Assembly (NCBI RefSeq): GCF_030551255.1
Contig: NZ_CP130630.1
Coordinates: 2,151,501 to 2,215,500, forward strand
Source: Streptomyces sp. NL15-2K
GTDB taxonomy: Bacteria; Actinomycetota; Actinomycetes; Streptomycetales; Streptomycetaceae
Direction: 5' to 3'
DNA: 64,000 nucleotides
Below, piece by piece: positions 1 to 11,502 of the stretch; the first letter of the stretch is position 1, and the number at the start of each line of letters is the position of its first letter. Both the position numbers and the translations under genes were made by a program. Under the pieces are notes generated by a model. It was not told where the DNA came from. It searched no databases and saw nothing but the letters and a program-made list of their open reading frames with translations.

Positions 1-621
1 GCGCTCGGCCATGCGGTGCGGGGTCATGCCCTTGATGCCGAGGTCGACGGCGGCGACCGTGAACTTCTTCTCGCCGATCGCTGGGACGACGTACGGCTCC
101 TTGGTGGCGACCTCCGCGGAGAGGTTCGCGCCCTTCATCTCGGGAGCCTGGCGCACCTCGGTGAGCATGGTGCCCTCGTCGGGCAGCGCCGAGCCGGAGA
201 AGATGCCGACGCGCATGGCGCCGCGCTCGCGCAGATGCCGGGTCAGGGCGCGGGTGTCGACGCCGGAGATGCCGACGACGCCCTGCTGGGCCAGCTCCTC
301 GTCCAGCGAACGCCGGGCACGCCAGTTGGAGGGCACGCGCGCGGGGTCGCGTACGACATAGCCCGAGACCCAGATCCGCTTCGACTCGGGGTCCTCGTCG
401 TTGACGCCGGTGTTGCCGACGTGCGGGGCGGTCATCACGACGACCTGGCGGTGGTACGACGGGTCGGTGAGGGTCTCCTGGTAGCCGGTCATGCCGGTGG
501 AGAACACGGCCTCGCCGAAGGTCGCCCCCACGGCCCCGTAGGCACGGCCGCGGAAGATCCGGCCGTCCTCCAGGACGAGTACGGCGGGGATCTTCGCGGA
601 TCCCCTGGTGGAGGTCGTCAT
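1..621 (-). CDS. carA: Carbamoyl-phosphate synthase small subunit, N-terminal part (cut by window edge)
   Basis: Glutamine-hydrolysing subunit of carbamoyl-phosphate synthase, which feeds pyrimidine and arginine synthesis in the cytoplasm. The 207 visible codons encode the conserved N-terminal domain, including '[18 protein letters not shown]' near residues 31-48 and '[18 protein letters not shown]' further on. The amidotransferase domain with its catalytic Cys lies beyond position 1. The ATG at 619-621 overlaps the stop of the upstream membrane gene (ATGA), so the two are probably translationally coupled. It is the last visible gene of the pyr operon. The truncation is the window edge, not a broken gene. 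Confidence 0.96.
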   Translation of the reverse strand, partial: MTTSTRGSAKIPAVLVLEDGRIFRGRAYGAVGATFGEAVFSTGMTGYQETLTDPSYHRQVVVMTAPHVGNTGVNDEDPESKRIWVSGYVVRDPARVPSNWRARRSLDEELAQQGVVGISGVDTRALTRHLRERGAMRVGIFSGSALPDEGTMLTEVRQAPEMKGANLSAEVATKEPYVVPAIGEKKFTVAAVDLGIKGMTPHRMAER

Positions 622-1211
622 CGTTCGGCGCCTTCCGTGGTGGTTGTTTTGATCATGGAGTTAATGACGTCGACCCACTCGTTGTGCTCGGCCGCGTGGT
701 CGGAGCGGAACCCGGAGTCGATCAGCCGCTCGCCGTGCGCCCAGGTCACCACGAGGAGCCCGCCCTCGGTGAGGACCTTGCCGGCGATGCCCTTGTCGAG
801 CCGGGCCTCGCGCAGAGCGGCGGTGGGGACGAAGAAGTCGGTCGCGCCGGGGCGTACGACGTCCAGTCCCGCGTCCGTCAGCGTGAGCTCGACCCGGCTG
901 CGGGTGCCCAGGCCGTGGGCCACGATGCGGTCCAGCCACTGCCCGGCGGTGGTGGAGCCGTGGTAGCGGCCGCTCATCGTCAGTCTGGCGTCACCTGGCT
1001 CATCCGGCACGGTGGGCAGCTCAGGGAGGTCGCCCTGGAGCGTGCCGCGCCACTTCCAGCCCTCGCGCATCAGCCAGTAGACGAGCGCGACGAAGAGGGC
1101 GAGCCCGACGAGCCAGCCGATACGGGCGGCCCAGTCGGTCACTTCTGCCGACTTCTCTTCGGCCGCGAGTCCGGTCGCGAGTCCGGCGGCGAGCAGAGTT
1201 GCAGGTGTCAC
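618..1211 (-). CDS. Membrane-anchored protein of the pyr operon, PH-like fold suspected
   Basis: A 197-aa protein not recognised as an enzyme. One transmembrane helix is visible near residues 28-48 ('[18 protein letters not shown]'), followed by a soluble region of about 140 aa. That region contains '[19 protein letters not shown]' and '[18 protein letters not shown]', the beta-rich pattern of bacterial PH-like domains. The GTG at 1209-1211 was chosen because it overlaps the pyrC stop (GTGA), the coupling style used throughout this region; an upstream ATG at 1251-1253 would lie inside pyrC. Its position between pyrC and carA is conserved in Streptomyces as far as I recall, but nothing in the sequence shows a role in pyrimidine synthesis. 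Confidence 0.85.
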   Translation of the reverse strand: MTPATLLAAGLATGLAAEEKSAEVTDWAARIGWLVGLALFVALVYWLMREGWKWRGTLQGDLPELPTVPDEPGDARLTMSGRYHGSTTAGQWLDRIVAHGLGTRSRVELTLTDAGLDVVRPGATDFFVPTAALREARLDKGIAGKVLTEGGLLVVTWAHGERLIDSGFRSDHAAEHNEWVDVINSMIKTTTTEGAER

Positions 1212-2494
1212 GTGAGCTTCCCGTCGACGAGCGTGGCCTTGCCCCGGAGCCACGTGTGCGTGACACGGCCCGGCAGCTCGCGCCCCTGGTACGGGGTGTT
1301 GCGGCTGCGCGAGGCGAAGACCGCGGGGTCCACTGCACCACGGTATGCCGTGTCGACGAGCGTGAGGTTGGCGGGCTCACCGGCCGAGACGGAGCGGCCG
1401 TGGCCCTTCGCCCGGCCGATCCGTGCCGGCTTGAAGGACATGCGGTCGGCGACACCCGCCCAGTCGAGGAGTCCGGTGTCCACCATCGTCTCCTGCACGA
1501 CCGACAGGGCGGTCTCCAGGCCGACCATGCCCATGGCGGCGGCGGCCCACTCGCAGTCCTTGTCCTCGTGCGGGTGCGGGGCGTGGTCGGTGGCGACGAT
1601 GTCGATCGTGCCGTCGGCGAGCGCCTCGCGCAGGGCGAGCACATCACGCTCGGTGCGCAGCGGCGGGTTGACCTTGAAGACCGGGTTGTACGTCCGCACC
1701 AGCTCGTCGGTGAGGAGGAGGTGGTGCGGGGTGACCTCGGCGGTGACGTCGATGCCGCGGGACTTCGCCCAGCGCACGATCTCGACGGAGCCGGCGGTCG
1801 ACAGGTGGCAGATGTGGACGCGGGAGCCGACGTGCTCGGCGAGCAGGACATCCCGGGCGATGATCGATTCTTCGGCCACCGCGGGCCAGCCGCCGAGACC
1901 CAGCTCGGCGGAGACGATGCCCTCGTTCATCTGGGCGCCCTCGGTCAGCCGCGGCTCCTGCGCGTGCTGGGCGACGACACCGCCGAAGGCCTTCACGTAT
2001 TCCAGCGCCCGCCGCATCATCACGGCGTCGTCGACGCACTTGCCGTCGTCGGAGAAGACGGTGACCCCGGCCGCCGACTCGTACATGGCACCCAGCTCGG
2101 CGAGCTTCTTGCCCTCCAGGCCGACGGTGACGGCGCCGATGGGCTGCACATCGCAGTAACCGTGCTCCTGACCGAGCCGGTAGACCTGCTCGACCACACC
2201 GGCGGTGTCGGCGACGGGGAAGGTGTTGGCCATGGCGAACACGGCGGTGTAGCCGCCGCTCGCGGCCGCCCGGGTACCGGTCAGGACGGTCTCGGAGTCC
2301 TCGCGGCCGGGCTCGCGCAGATGGGTGTGCAGATCGACGAGCCCCGGCAGGAGCACCTTGCCGCCGGCCTCGACGACCTGTGCGCCGTCATCCGAAAGCC
2401 CGGTACCGACGGCCTCGATGACCTCCCCGTCGATGAGGACATCCTGCGGCTCGCCGCCGAGCACCTTCGCACCACGGATCAGGATCTTGGTCAT
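1208..2494 (-). CDS. pyrC: Dihydroorotase (class I)
   Basis: Zinc amidohydrolase that cyclises N-carbamoyl-aspartate to dihydroorotate, the third step of UMP synthesis. The 428-aa length is normal for class I enzymes. The metal-binding HxH is at residues 56-58 in 'LVDLHTHLREPGRED'. 'RVHICHLSTAGS' supplies further metal-site histidine, and 'IVATDHAPHPHEDK' carries the catalytic Asp. The ATG lies 5 nt below the pyrB stop, and the stop overlaps the next gene by 4 nt, so it is a middle cistron of pyrR-pyrB-pyrC-membrane gene-carA. Confidence 0.97.
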   Translation of the reverse strand: MTKILIRGAKVLGGEPQDVLIDGEVIEAVGTGLSDDGAQVVEAGGKVLLPGLVDLHTHLREPGREDSETVLTGTRAAASGGYTAVFAMANTFPVADTAGVVEQVYRLGQEHGYCDVQPIGAVTVGLEGKKLAELGAMYESAAGVTVFSDDGKCVDDAVMMRRALEYVKAFGGVVAQHAQEPRLTEGAQMNEGIVSAELGLGGWPAVAEESIIARDVLLAEHVGSRVHICHLSTAGSVEIVRWAKSRGIDVTAEVTPHHLLLTDELVRTYNPVFKVNPPLRTERDVLALREALADGTIDIVATDHAPHPHEDKDCEWAAAAMGMVGLETALSVVQETMVDTGLLDWAGVADRMSFKPARIGRAKGHGRSVSAGEPANLTLVDTAYRGAVDPAVFASRSRNTPYQGRELPGRVTHTWLRGKATLVDGKLT

Positions 2495-2499
2495 CTGTC

Positions 2500-3477
2500 T
2501 TACTTCTCCTCGGTACGAGTGTGGGTGACGGCGGGTTCGTTGCCGCCCAGGAGCAGGTAGAGCACGGCCATCCGGATGGAGACTCCGTTGGCGACCTGCT
2601 CGATCGCGGTGCAGCGCTCGGAGTCGGCGACCTGGGCGGTGATCTCCATGCCGCGGACCATCGGGCCCGGGTGCATCACGATGGCGTGCTCGGGCATCCG
2701 GGCCATGCGGTCGCCGTCGAGGCCGTAGCGCCGCGCGTACTCGCGCTCGGTCGGGAAGAAGGCGGCGTTCATGCGCTCACGCTGGACGCGCAGCATCATC
2801 ACCGCGTCGGACTTGGAAAGCGTGCTGTCGAGGTCGTACGACACCTCGCAGGGCCACGACCCGATGCCGACCGGCAGCAGGGTGGGCGGGGCGACGAGGG
2901 TGACCTCGGCGCCGAGGGTGTGCAGCAGATCGACGTTGGAGCGGGCGACCCGGCTGTGCAGGACGTCGCCGACGATCGTGACGCGCTTGCCGGCCAGGTC
3001 CTGCCCGATCCCGGCGTCCCGGCCGACCAGACGGCGGCGCATGGTGAACGCGTCGAGCAGGGCCTGGGTGGGGTGCTGGTGGGTGCCGTCGCCGGCGTTG
3101 ATGACGGCCGCGTCGATCCAGCCCGAGTTGGCCAGTCGGTACGGGGCTCCGGAGGCGCCGTGCCTGATGACCACGGCGTCGACACCCATGGCCTCCAGGG
3201 TCTGGGCGGTGTCCTTCAGGGACTCGCCCTTGGACACGCTGGATCCCTTGGCGGAGAAGTTGATGACGTCCGCGGACAGCCGCTTCTCGGCGGCCTCGAA
3301 GGAGATCCGGGTGCGGGTCGAGTCCTCGAAGAAGAGGTTGACCACGGTGCGGCCGCGCAGGGTCGGCAGCTTCTTGATCGGCCGGTCGGCGACCCGGGCC
3401 ATCTCCTCGGCGGTGTCGAGGATCAGGACGGCGTCGTCGCGGGTGAGGTCGGCGGCCGAGATGAGATGACGCTGCAT
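2500..3477 (-). CDS. pyrB: Aspartate carbamoyltransferase catalytic subunit
   Basis: Condenses carbamoyl phosphate with aspartate. The 325-aa protein has the carbamoyl-phosphate signature '[13 protein letters not shown]' at residues 49-61, then '[16 protein letters not shown]' in the centre and '[12 protein letters not shown]' in the aspartate domain. No regulatory-chain gene (pyrI) is present, as is usual outside enterics. A strong hairpin separates it from pyrR, so its level may be set apart from pyrR. It is followed after 5 nt by pyrC. Confidence 0.97.
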   Translation of the reverse strand: MQRHLISAADLTRDDAVLILDTAEEMARVADRPIKKLPTLRGRTVVNLFFEDSTRTRISFEAAEKRLSADVINFSAKGSSVSKGESLKDTAQTLEAMGVDAVVIRHGASGAPYRLANSGWIDAAVINAGDGTHQHPTQALLDAFTMRRRLVGRDAGIGQDLAGKRVTIVGDVLHSRVARSNVDLLHTLGAEVTLVAPPTLLPVGIGSWPCEVSYDLDSTLSKSDAVMMLRVQRERMNAAFFPTEREYARRYGLDGDRMARMPEHAIVMHPGPMVRGMEITAQVADSERCTAIEQVANGVSIRMAVLYLLLGGNEPAVTHTRTEEK

Positions 3478-3534
3478 CTGTCAGGCTCCGTAAGGCAGTT
3501 CACAAGGAGAATTCGGGCAGGCGGGGTCGCATGA

Positions 3535-3565
3535 GCAGGGCATACGGCAGTGACGTACGCCCTGC
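3535..3565 (-). promoter_or_regulatory. Hairpin between pyrR and pyrB
   Basis: A 12-bp stem (3535-3546 with 3554-3565, one G-U pair on the transcribed strand) encloses a 7-nt loop, directly after the pyrR stop. There is no U run after it on the minus strand. It could act as a partial attenuator, an RNA-processing site, or a stabiliser of the downstream message. It lacks the loop consensus of PyrR-binding elements. Confidence 0.6.
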
Positions 3566-3568
3566 GTG

Positions 3569-4192
3569 CTAGTGCTGCGCGCCCGGAGCGGTCTGCTTCG
3601 CGCCGAGCAGCACGGTGTCGCGACCGTCCTCCTCGGCGAGCTGGACCTTGACCGTCTCCCGCAGCGACGTGGGGAGGTTCTTGCCGACGTAGTCGGCGCG
3701 GATGGGCAGTTCGCGGTGGCCGCGGTCGACGAGGACCGCGAGCTGGACCGCGCGGGGGCGCCCGATGTCGTTCAGGGCGTCGAGGGCGGCACGGATGGTG
3801 CGGCCGGAGAACAGCACGTCGTCGACGAGGACGACGAGGCGGCCGTCGATGCCGTCGCCGGGGATGTCCGTGCGGGCCAGCGCGCGCGGCGGCTGCATGC
3901 GCAGGTCGTCGCGGTACATGGTGATGTCGAGCGAGCCGACCGGGACCGTGCGTTCGGTGATCTGCTCCAGCTTGGCCGCGAGCCGCTGGGCGAGGAAGAC
4001 GCCGCGGGTCGGGATGCCGAGGAGCACGACGTCGTCGGCGCCCTTGGCACGTTCGACGATCTCGTGGGCGATGCGGGTCAGGACCCGCGCGATGTCGGGG
4101 CCTTCGAGAACGGGCCGCGCGTCGGACGCTTGCGCGTCCTGCCGCTTGCCCGGCTCGTTGTCCTGCCTGTCCTGCTCGTCTTGCTTGTCCAT
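3569..4192 (-). CDS. pyrR: PyrR bifunctional pyr operon regulator / uracil phosphoribosyltransferase
   Basis: RNA-binding regulator of the pyr operon that also has weak UPRTase activity. The 207-aa protein carries the PRPP-binding loop '[12 protein letters not shown]' at residues 121-132 and a typical PyrR core from about residue 28. The first 27 residues are an Asp/Gln/Lys-rich extension absent from Bacillus PyrR. The ATG follows a strong AGGAGG at 4203-4208 with 10-nt spacing. That Shine-Dalgarno is part of a PyrR-type RNA hairpin, so the gene is probably autoregulated at translation. It heads pyrR-pyrB-pyrC-membrane gene-carA and is divergent from bldD. Confidence 0.97.
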   Translation of the reverse strand: MDKQDEQDRQDNEPGKRQDAQASDARPVLEGPDIARVLTRIAHEIVERAKGADDVVLLGIPTRGVFLAQRLAAKLEQITERTVPVGSLDITMYRDDLRMQPPRALARTDIPGDGIDGRLVVLVDDVLFSGRTIRAALDALNDIGRPRAVQLAVLVDRGHRELPIRADYVGKNLPTSLRETVKVQLAEEDGRDTVLLGAKQTAPGAQH

Positions 4193-4202
4193 ACGAAACG
4201 GA

Positions 4203-4239
4203 CCTCCTTCTCCGCCTCACGGGACGGACCTTAAAGGAC
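4203..4239 (-). promoter_or_regulatory. PyrR-binding RNA element overlapping the pyrR ribosome binding site
   Basis: On the transcribed strand the leader has the PyrR element layout: outer stem UCCUU...AAGGA, a purine-rich internal bulge, inner stem CCG/CGG, and a terminal loop containing 'CCCGUGAGGC', which matches the conserved CNGNGAGG loop. The 3' side of the outer stem is the pyrR Shine-Dalgarno (4203-4208). PyrR with UMP stabilising this fold would hide the ribosome binding site. That mechanism is known from mycobacteria and is inferred here. Confidence 0.85.
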
Positions 4240-4369
4240 GTCGGATTTGCGCCATCCACGGTAGCAGGCCCGCGGGACGCCCCTGATCACCCCCTCGGCC
4301 CAATCGGTCTCCGATACCACGGAAGAGTCGGTGCGGACCATTCGGCTTGACGCAGCAGAGTAACGCTGC

Positions 4370-4389
4370 GTAACCTCACAGTGAGTTAC
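4370..4389. promoter_or_regulatory. Candidate BldD operator upstream of bldD
   Basis: Near-perfect inverted repeat GTAACCTCAC-A-GTGAGTTAC located 58-77 nt before the bldD ATG. Both arms hold the GTGA/TCAC half-sites of the BldD consensus. A further GTAAC copy lies at 4360-4364. BldD autorepression is established in S. coelicolor; assignment of this site is inference. It lies between the bldD and pyrR starts, so effects on pyrR are conceivable but unsupported. Confidence 0.65.
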
Positions 4390-4446
4390 CAGCCGCGCGG
4401 CCTGGAAACCAAGCCAGTCGCGTCGACACAGTGTCCGGGGAGCTAT

Positions 4447-4950
4447 ATGTCCAGCGAATACGCCAAACAGCTCGGGGCCAAGCTCCGGGCCATCCGCACC
4501 CAGCAGGGCCTTTCCCTCCACGGTGTCGAGGAGAAGTCCCAGGGGCGCTGGAAGGCCGTGGTGGTCGGTTCGTACGAGCGCGGTGACCGTGCCGTGACCG
4601 TGCAGCGCCTCGCCGAGCTGGCGGATTTCTACGGCGTTCCGGTGCAGGAGCTGCTGCCGGGCACCACGCCGGGCGGCGCCGCGGAGCCGCCGCCGAAGCT
4701 GGTCCTGGACCTGGAGCGGCTGGCCCACGTCCCGGCCGAGAAGGCGGGCCCCCTCCAGCGGTATGCGGCCACGATCCAGTCCCAGCGCGGTGACTACAAC
4801 GGCAAGGTGCTCTCGATCCGCCAGGACGACCTGCGCACACTCGCCGTCATCTACGACCAGTCGCCCTCGGTCCTCACCGAGCAGCTGATCAGCTGGGGCG
4901 TGCTCGACGCGGACGCGCGCCGTGCGGTGGCGTCCCACGAAGAGGGCTGA
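4447..4950 (+). CDS. bldD: Developmental master regulator BldD
   Basis: DNA-binding repressor that, dimerised by tetrameric c-di-GMP, holds Streptomyces in vegetative growth by repressing sporulation genes. The 167-aa protein has an Xre-type helix-turn-helix over residues 1-75. A C-terminal domain carries both halves of the c-di-GMP signature: RGD at 114-116, then eight residues, then RQDD at 125-128. The ATG at 4447 has GGGGAG 4 nt upstream; an in-frame extension back to 4381 runs through the operator palindrome and is not credible. It is monocistronic, ending in two hairpins, and transcribed divergently from the pyr operon. Confidence 0.98.
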   Translation: MSSEYAKQLGAKLRAIRTQQGLSLHGVEEKSQGRWKAVVVGSYERGDRAVTVQRLAELADFYGVPVQELLPGTTPGGAAEPPPKLVLDLERLAHVPAEKAGPLQRYAATIQSQRGDYNGKVLSIRQDDLRTLAVIYDQSPSVLTEQLISWGVLDADARRAVASHEEG

Positions 4951-4988
4951 GCCCCTCTCCTCACCCGCCCCTACCTCAGCAGAAACGT

Positions 4989-5034
4989 GCCGCCGGGGTG
5001 GCCGGAACTTCACCGTTCCGGCCACCCCGGCGGC
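4989..5034 (+). terminator. Long perfect hairpin after bldD
   Basis: A 20-bp perfect stem (4989-5008 with 5015-5034) with a 6-nt loop, 38 nt after the bldD stop and followed by TTTCT. Very stable for a terminator. It probably ends the bldD transcript and may insulate it from the convergent nusB operon. Confidence 0.8.
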
Positions 5035-5070
5035 TTTCTGCGCGCCTTCAGGGCCGAGGACGTACGGGAA

Positions 5071-5117
5071 CGCCCAAGGGCCCGCGGCGGTCTCGCTGCG
5101 GGCCCTTGGGCGTTTTT
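5071..5117 (+). terminator. Second terminator between bldD and nusB
   Basis: A 15-bp perfect stem (5071-5085 with 5098-5112), a 12-nt loop, then TTTTT on the plus strand at 5113-5117: a textbook intrinsic terminator in the bldD direction. It can also fold in the nusB direction, but there it lacks a U run. Confidence 0.82.
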
Positions 5118-5148
5118 GCCTCGTGCGTTTCTGCCTCGTGCGCCTCTC

Positions 5149-5583
5149 CTACGCCTCGTCCCGGCGCAGTGAAGGCTTCAGGTCCTTGAGCCGGCCGAGC
5201 AGACCGTTGACGAACGACGGCGACTCGTCCGTGGAGAACTCCTTCGCCAGCTGCACCATCTCGTCGAGCACGACGGCGTCCGGCGTCTCGTCCGCCCAGA
5301 TCAGCTCGTAGGCGCCGAGGCGCAGGATGTTGCGGTCGACGACCGGCATCCGGTCGAGCGTCCAGCCGACCGAGTACTGCGCGAGCAGCTCGTCGATGCG
5401 CTTCGCATGTCCCGCGTAGCCCTCGACCAGCTGCATCGTGTACTCGCTCACCGGCGGCTGCCGGGTGTCGGTCCGGGAGAGCCGGATCCAGTCCGCGAGG
5501 ACCGTCAGGACGTCCGCGTCGCGCTGGTCGCCCTCGAAGAGGATCTGGAAGGCGCGCTTGCGGGCCGTGTTGCGGGCAGCCAC
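5149..5583 (-). CDS. nusB: Transcription antitermination protein NusB
   Basis: Small all-helical RNA-binding protein that, with NusE (S10), binds boxA in rRNA leaders during antitermination. The 144-aa length is normal. It opens with the family signature 'ARNTARKRAFQILFEGDQRD' and ends with 'VDRNILRLGAYELIW' and 'VLDEMVQLAKEFSTDESPSF', which are conserved NusB blocks. The ATG lies only 2 nt after the efp stop, so the two genes share a transcript. Confidence 0.97.
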   Translation of the reverse strand: MAARNTARKRAFQILFEGDQRDADVLTVLADWIRLSRTDTRQPPVSEYTMQLVEGYAGHAKRIDELLAQYSVGWTLDRMPVVDRNILRLGAYELIWADETPDAVVLDEMVQLAKEFSTDESPSFVNGLLGRLKDLKPSLRRDEA

Positions 5584-5585
5584 GG

Positions 5586-6152
5586 TTAGCTGTTCACCCG
5601 GCCGAGGTAGTCGCTCGTGCGGGTGTCTACCTTGATCTTCTCACCGGTGGTGATGAAGAGCGGCACGTTGATCTGGTGGCCGGTCTCCAGGGTGGCGGGC
5701 TTGGTGCCACCGGTGGAGCGGTCGCCCTGGACGCCGGGCTCGGTCTCCTGGACGGTCAGCTCGACGGCGGCCGGCAGCTCGACGAAGAGCACCTCGCCCT
5801 CGTGCTGCGCGACCGTGGCCGTGAAGCCCTCGACGAGGAAGTTGGCGGCGTCGCCGACGGCCTTCCGGTCGACCATGAGCTGGTCGTAGGTCTCCATGTC
5901 CATGAAGACGAAGTACTCGCCGTCCATGTAGGAGAACTGCATGTCGCGCTTGTCGACGGTGGCCGTTTCGACCTTGACGCCGGCGTTGAACGTCTTGTCG
6001 ACGACCTTGCCGGAGAGCACGTTCTTGAGCTTGGTGCGCACGAAGGCCGGGCCCTTGCCGGGCTTGACGTGCTGGAACTCGACAACGGACCAGAGCTGGC
6101 CGCCGTCGAGCTTGAGCACCATGCCGTTCTTGAGGTCGTTCGTGGAAGCCAC
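5586..6152 (-). CDS. efp: Translation elongation factor P
   Basis: Ribosome-binding factor that relieves stalling at polyproline stretches. The 188-aa protein has the three beta-barrel layout, ending in '[13 protein letters not shown]'. The tip loop is P31-G32-K33-G34-P35, the palindromic PGKGP loop of actinobacterial EF-P, reported to work without lysine modification; consistent with that, no epmA- or ymfI-type modification gene is nearby. It is co-transcribed with nusB (2-nt gap) and lies 50 nt below the aminopeptidase gene. Confidence 0.97.
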   Translation of the reverse strand: MASTNDLKNGMVLKLDGGQLWSVVEFQHVKPGKGPAFVRTKLKNVLSGKVVDKTFNAGVKVETATVDKRDMQFSYMDGEYFVFMDMETYDQLMVDRKAVGDAANFLVEGFTATVAQHEGEVLFVELPAAVELTVQETEPGVQGDRSTGGTKPATLETGHQINVPLFITTGEKIKVDTRTSDYLGRVNS

Positions 6153-6202
6153 GGTTGCGGAATCTCCTGGACTGACGTGGACGACCCCGGGGCACGCGCG
6201 GG

Positions 6203-7306
6203 CTAAAGCGCGAGCAGCTCCTTGGTCGTGATGGTGAGTAGCTCGGGTCCGCCGTCCGCCTCGGGGCGGACGACGAGCGTGTCATCGATCCGGACGCCGC
6301 CCCGGCCCGGGAGGTGGACCCCCGGTTCGACGGTGACCGGCACGCAAGCGTCCAGTTTACCCATGGCCGAGGGAGCCAACTGCGGGTCCTCATCGATTTC
6401 GAGTCCCACCCCGTGCCCCGTCAGGGCCGGAAGGCGCTCCGCGTACCCCGCGGAGTCCAGCACCTGGCGTGCGGCACGGTCCACATCACGGTAGGCGGCG
6501 CCGGGTGCCAGGCTCTCCCGGCCGGCCCGCTGAGCGGCGAAGACGAGGTCGTACAGCTCGATCTGCCAGTCCGCGGGGGAGGTACCGATGACGAAGGTAC
6601 GGCCGATCTCGCACCGGTAGCCGCGGTAGGTCGCGCCGAGGCAGACGGACAGGAAATCGCCCTCCTCCACCCGGCGGTCGGTGGGCCGGTGTCCGCGTCG
6701 GCCCGCGTTCGGGCCGGTGGCGACGGAGGTCGCGAAGGCGGGGCCGTCGGCGCCGTGGTCGACGAGGCGGCGCTCGATCTCGAGGGCGAGGTGGCGTTCG
6801 GTACGGCCGACGAGGATCGATTCGAGCAGTTCGCCCAGTGCCTGGTCGGCGATCTCGGCGCCGATCCTGAGGCAGGAGATCTCCTCCTCGTCCTTCACCA
6901 CTCTCAGCTGCTCGACAGCGCCGCCCAGGTCGGCCAGGCGCAGCCGCGGTACGACCGAGCGGATGGCGCGGTGCCGGGCGACCGTGAGGTGGTGCTCCTC
7001 GACGGCGAGGGAGTCGCCGCCCTGCGCCGCCGCGAGGCCGGCCGCCGCGACGGCGGGGTCGCCGCCGGCGCCCGGCAGGCTCTGCACGTGCAGTGCCTCG
7101 TCGGGTCGGCCTTCCGCGGGGTCGTCCGGCGGGCCGGGGCACAGCAGTATGTCCTCGGTTTCGCCGAGCAGCAGCACGGCGCCGTGCGGGGCGGCGCCCG
7201 CGAGGTAGCGGACGTTGGCGGGACGGGAGACGAGCGCGGCCGCGCTGCCGCTGGCTTTGCAGCGTTCCCGTAGGCGGGTTCGGCGAGCTGCGTACACCTC
7301 TGACAT
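6203..7306 (-). CDS. M24-family Xaa-Pro aminopeptidase (PepP/PepQ-like)
   Basis: Metallopeptidase that removes the N-terminal residue before proline, or is a related prolidase. The 367-aa protein has a creatinase-like N-terminal domain ('[19 protein letters not shown]') and a pita-bread C-terminal domain. Metal ligands are visible in '[14 protein letters not shown]' and '[19 protein letters not shown]'. The first Asp ligand is in a divergent '[20 protein letters not shown]', where the usual D-x10-D pair reads D/C, so metal loading may differ. The ATG at 7304-7306 (MSEVYAARR) has only a weak Shine-Dalgarno. It lies next to efp, a common pairing across bacteria. Confidence 0.88.
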   Translation of the reverse strand: MSEVYAARRTRLRERCKASGSAAALVSRPANVRYLAGAAPHGAVLLLGETEDILLCPGPPDDPAEGRPDEALHVQSLPGAGGDPAVAAAGLAAAQGGDSLAVEEHHLTVARHRAIRSVVPRLRLADLGGAVEQLRVVKDEEEISCLRIGAEIADQALGELLESILVGRTERHLALEIERRLVDHGADGPAFATSVATGPNAGRRGHRPTDRRVEEGDFLSVCLGATYRGYRCEIGRTFVIGTSPADWQIELYDLVFAAQRAGRESLAPGAAYRDVDRAARQVLDSAGYAERLPALTGHGVGLEIDEDPQLAPSAMGKLDACVPVTVEPGVHLPGRGGVRIDDTLVVRPEADGGPELLTITTKELLAL

Positions 7307-7487
7307 GAGCCGAGCGTATGAGCTGCGCGGGGTTGGCGCCGGTTGAGAGGGCCGAGTGGGCGGGCGCCGATCGGGGGACTCACGGTTGGGTACCGAGTGA
7401 TGGCCGCGGGGGCGGTCGCGCCTGCACGGCGGAGCCGCACATTGATACAGCCGGGCGCCCCTTACAGGTCGGCGCAGTCCCCTGCGT

Positions 7488-8360
7488 CTACCAGTTCGGC
7501 GGGCTTGCGATCGACCTTGCCAGTACGTCGTCCAGGACCTGGGCCGTCTGCGGTACGTCGAGCTGGGAGTTGTCGATGATCGGGAGGCCCGAGCCGTACC
7601 AGCCGGCCATGCGGCCGTGGATGCGGGCGACCTCCTCGTCGGTGAGGCGGCGGTTGCCCGTGCGTTCGGCGTTGCGCTCCAGGACGATCTCCAGGCCGGG
7701 CAGGAGGACGACCGGCAGGAGGCCGGGGCCGACGTGCCGCTTCCAGCCGCCGAGGCCGACGACCGGCCGGTCGGGGAAGACGGCGTCGTCGAGGATGCAC
7801 GAGATGCCGTTGGCCAGGAAGTTGCGCGCGGCGAAGCCGCAGGTGCGGCGGGCGAGACGGTACTGCGCCTCGGAATGGTCGTTCCACCCGGACTGCGGGT
7901 CGGCGAAGCCCGAGCGGACCCATTCGCGTACGTCGTCCAGGCTGATGTGCGCGGTGGGGACCCGGCGGTGGTCCGCCCAGTACTTGGCGACGCTGGTCTT
8001 GCCGGCTCCCGCCGGGCCGATGAGCAGCACCGCGAGGGTCGTGGCCGCCGGGTCGGCGGCGCTCGTGGCGGGCGGTGCGCTGGGCATGGCGACAGGGCCG
8101 CCGGGCGGCAGTGGCACATGACCCGTGGTGTCCGGCGCCGACGGCACCGGGGCGTGCTGCGGCGTGGGCGGCACGGGTGCCGAGGGCGCTCCGGTGAAGC
8201 CCGGGGCGGGCGACGGCGGAGGGGGCGGCACGGGGGCGGGACCCTGGTGTGCGCCCGGGGGGTGCGGACCCGGGTGGTGTGCGGCCGGCGACCAGCCGGT
8301 GGCCGGTCCGTGCCCCGGCTGATGGGGCGGCGGCAGCGGAGAACCCACTGCGTGCTGCAT
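7488..8360 (-). CDS. P-loop nucleoside/nucleotide kinase-like protein with Pro-rich N-terminus
   Basis: A 290-aa cytoplasmic protein. The first ~105 residues are Pro/Ala/His-rich low complexity. Then comes a P-loop domain with Walker A 'GPAGAGKTS' near 114-122, 'HISLDDVREWVRSGF', 'CILDDAVFPDRP' and a lid-like 'ERNAERTGNRRLTDEEVARIHGRM', typical of the AAA_33/zeta-toxin-like kinase fold. The substrate cannot be told from sequence. The ATG at 8358-8360 has GGAG 9 nt upstream. It sits alone between aroB and the aminopeptidase with about 180-nt gaps on each side. Confidence 0.82.
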   Translation of the reverse strand: MQHAVGSPLPPPHQPGHGPATGWSPAAHHPGPHPPGAHQGPAPVPPPPPSPAPGFTGAPSAPVPPTPQHAPVPSAPDTTGHVPLPPGGPVAMPSAPPATSAADPAATTLAVLLIGPAGAGKTSVAKYWADHRRVPTAHISLDDVREWVRSGFADPQSGWNDHSEAQYRLARRTCGFAARNFLANGISCILDDAVFPDRPVVGLGGWKRHVGPGLLPVVLLPGLEIVLERNAERTGNRRLTDEEVARIHGRMAGWYGSGLPIIDNSQLDVPQTAQVLDDVLARSIASPPNW

Positions 8361-8539
8361 CCGGTGCCACTCCGTCTCGTACAAGCGATGGGCGCTGACA
8401 GCGGGACGGACCCGCTTGCTACCGAACGGTACCGCCCCTGGTCGTCGTTTGGTGCAACGGCCGGGGGCGGTCCGAAGTGCCCTGTGGCACAAGGCGAATC
8501 GGGGGCGAGACGAATCGGGCGGAAGGTACGCCTGAGGCC

Positions 8540-11327
<2,788 letters not shown>

Positions 11328-11502
11328 CGGTGCTCCTCCATGCTCGCGCCCCGGTACTGCCCTGCGTACGCGCGTCCTCGCGTACGGCGACGGCGCGACC
11401 GGGTGCGCGGCCCCGGTCCGCCACCTCCGATCCTCCCACGTCCGGCGTCGTACCCGGCCGCGGGTCCATCAGGCGGACGCGGGGGCGAGGAGCCCCGCCG
11501 CG

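Noticed and set aside
1-621. carA as a truncated pseudogene
   Set aside because: The frame is intact and runs off the window edge.
5071-5117. CRISPR-like repeats near bldD
   Set aside because: A single palindrome with a T run; an intrinsic terminator explains it.
7307-7487. Extension of the aminopeptidase gene upstream to 8119
   Set aside because: That frame would overlap the P-loop protein gene in antisense codon phase, and the conserved N-terminus begins at MSEVYAARR (7306).
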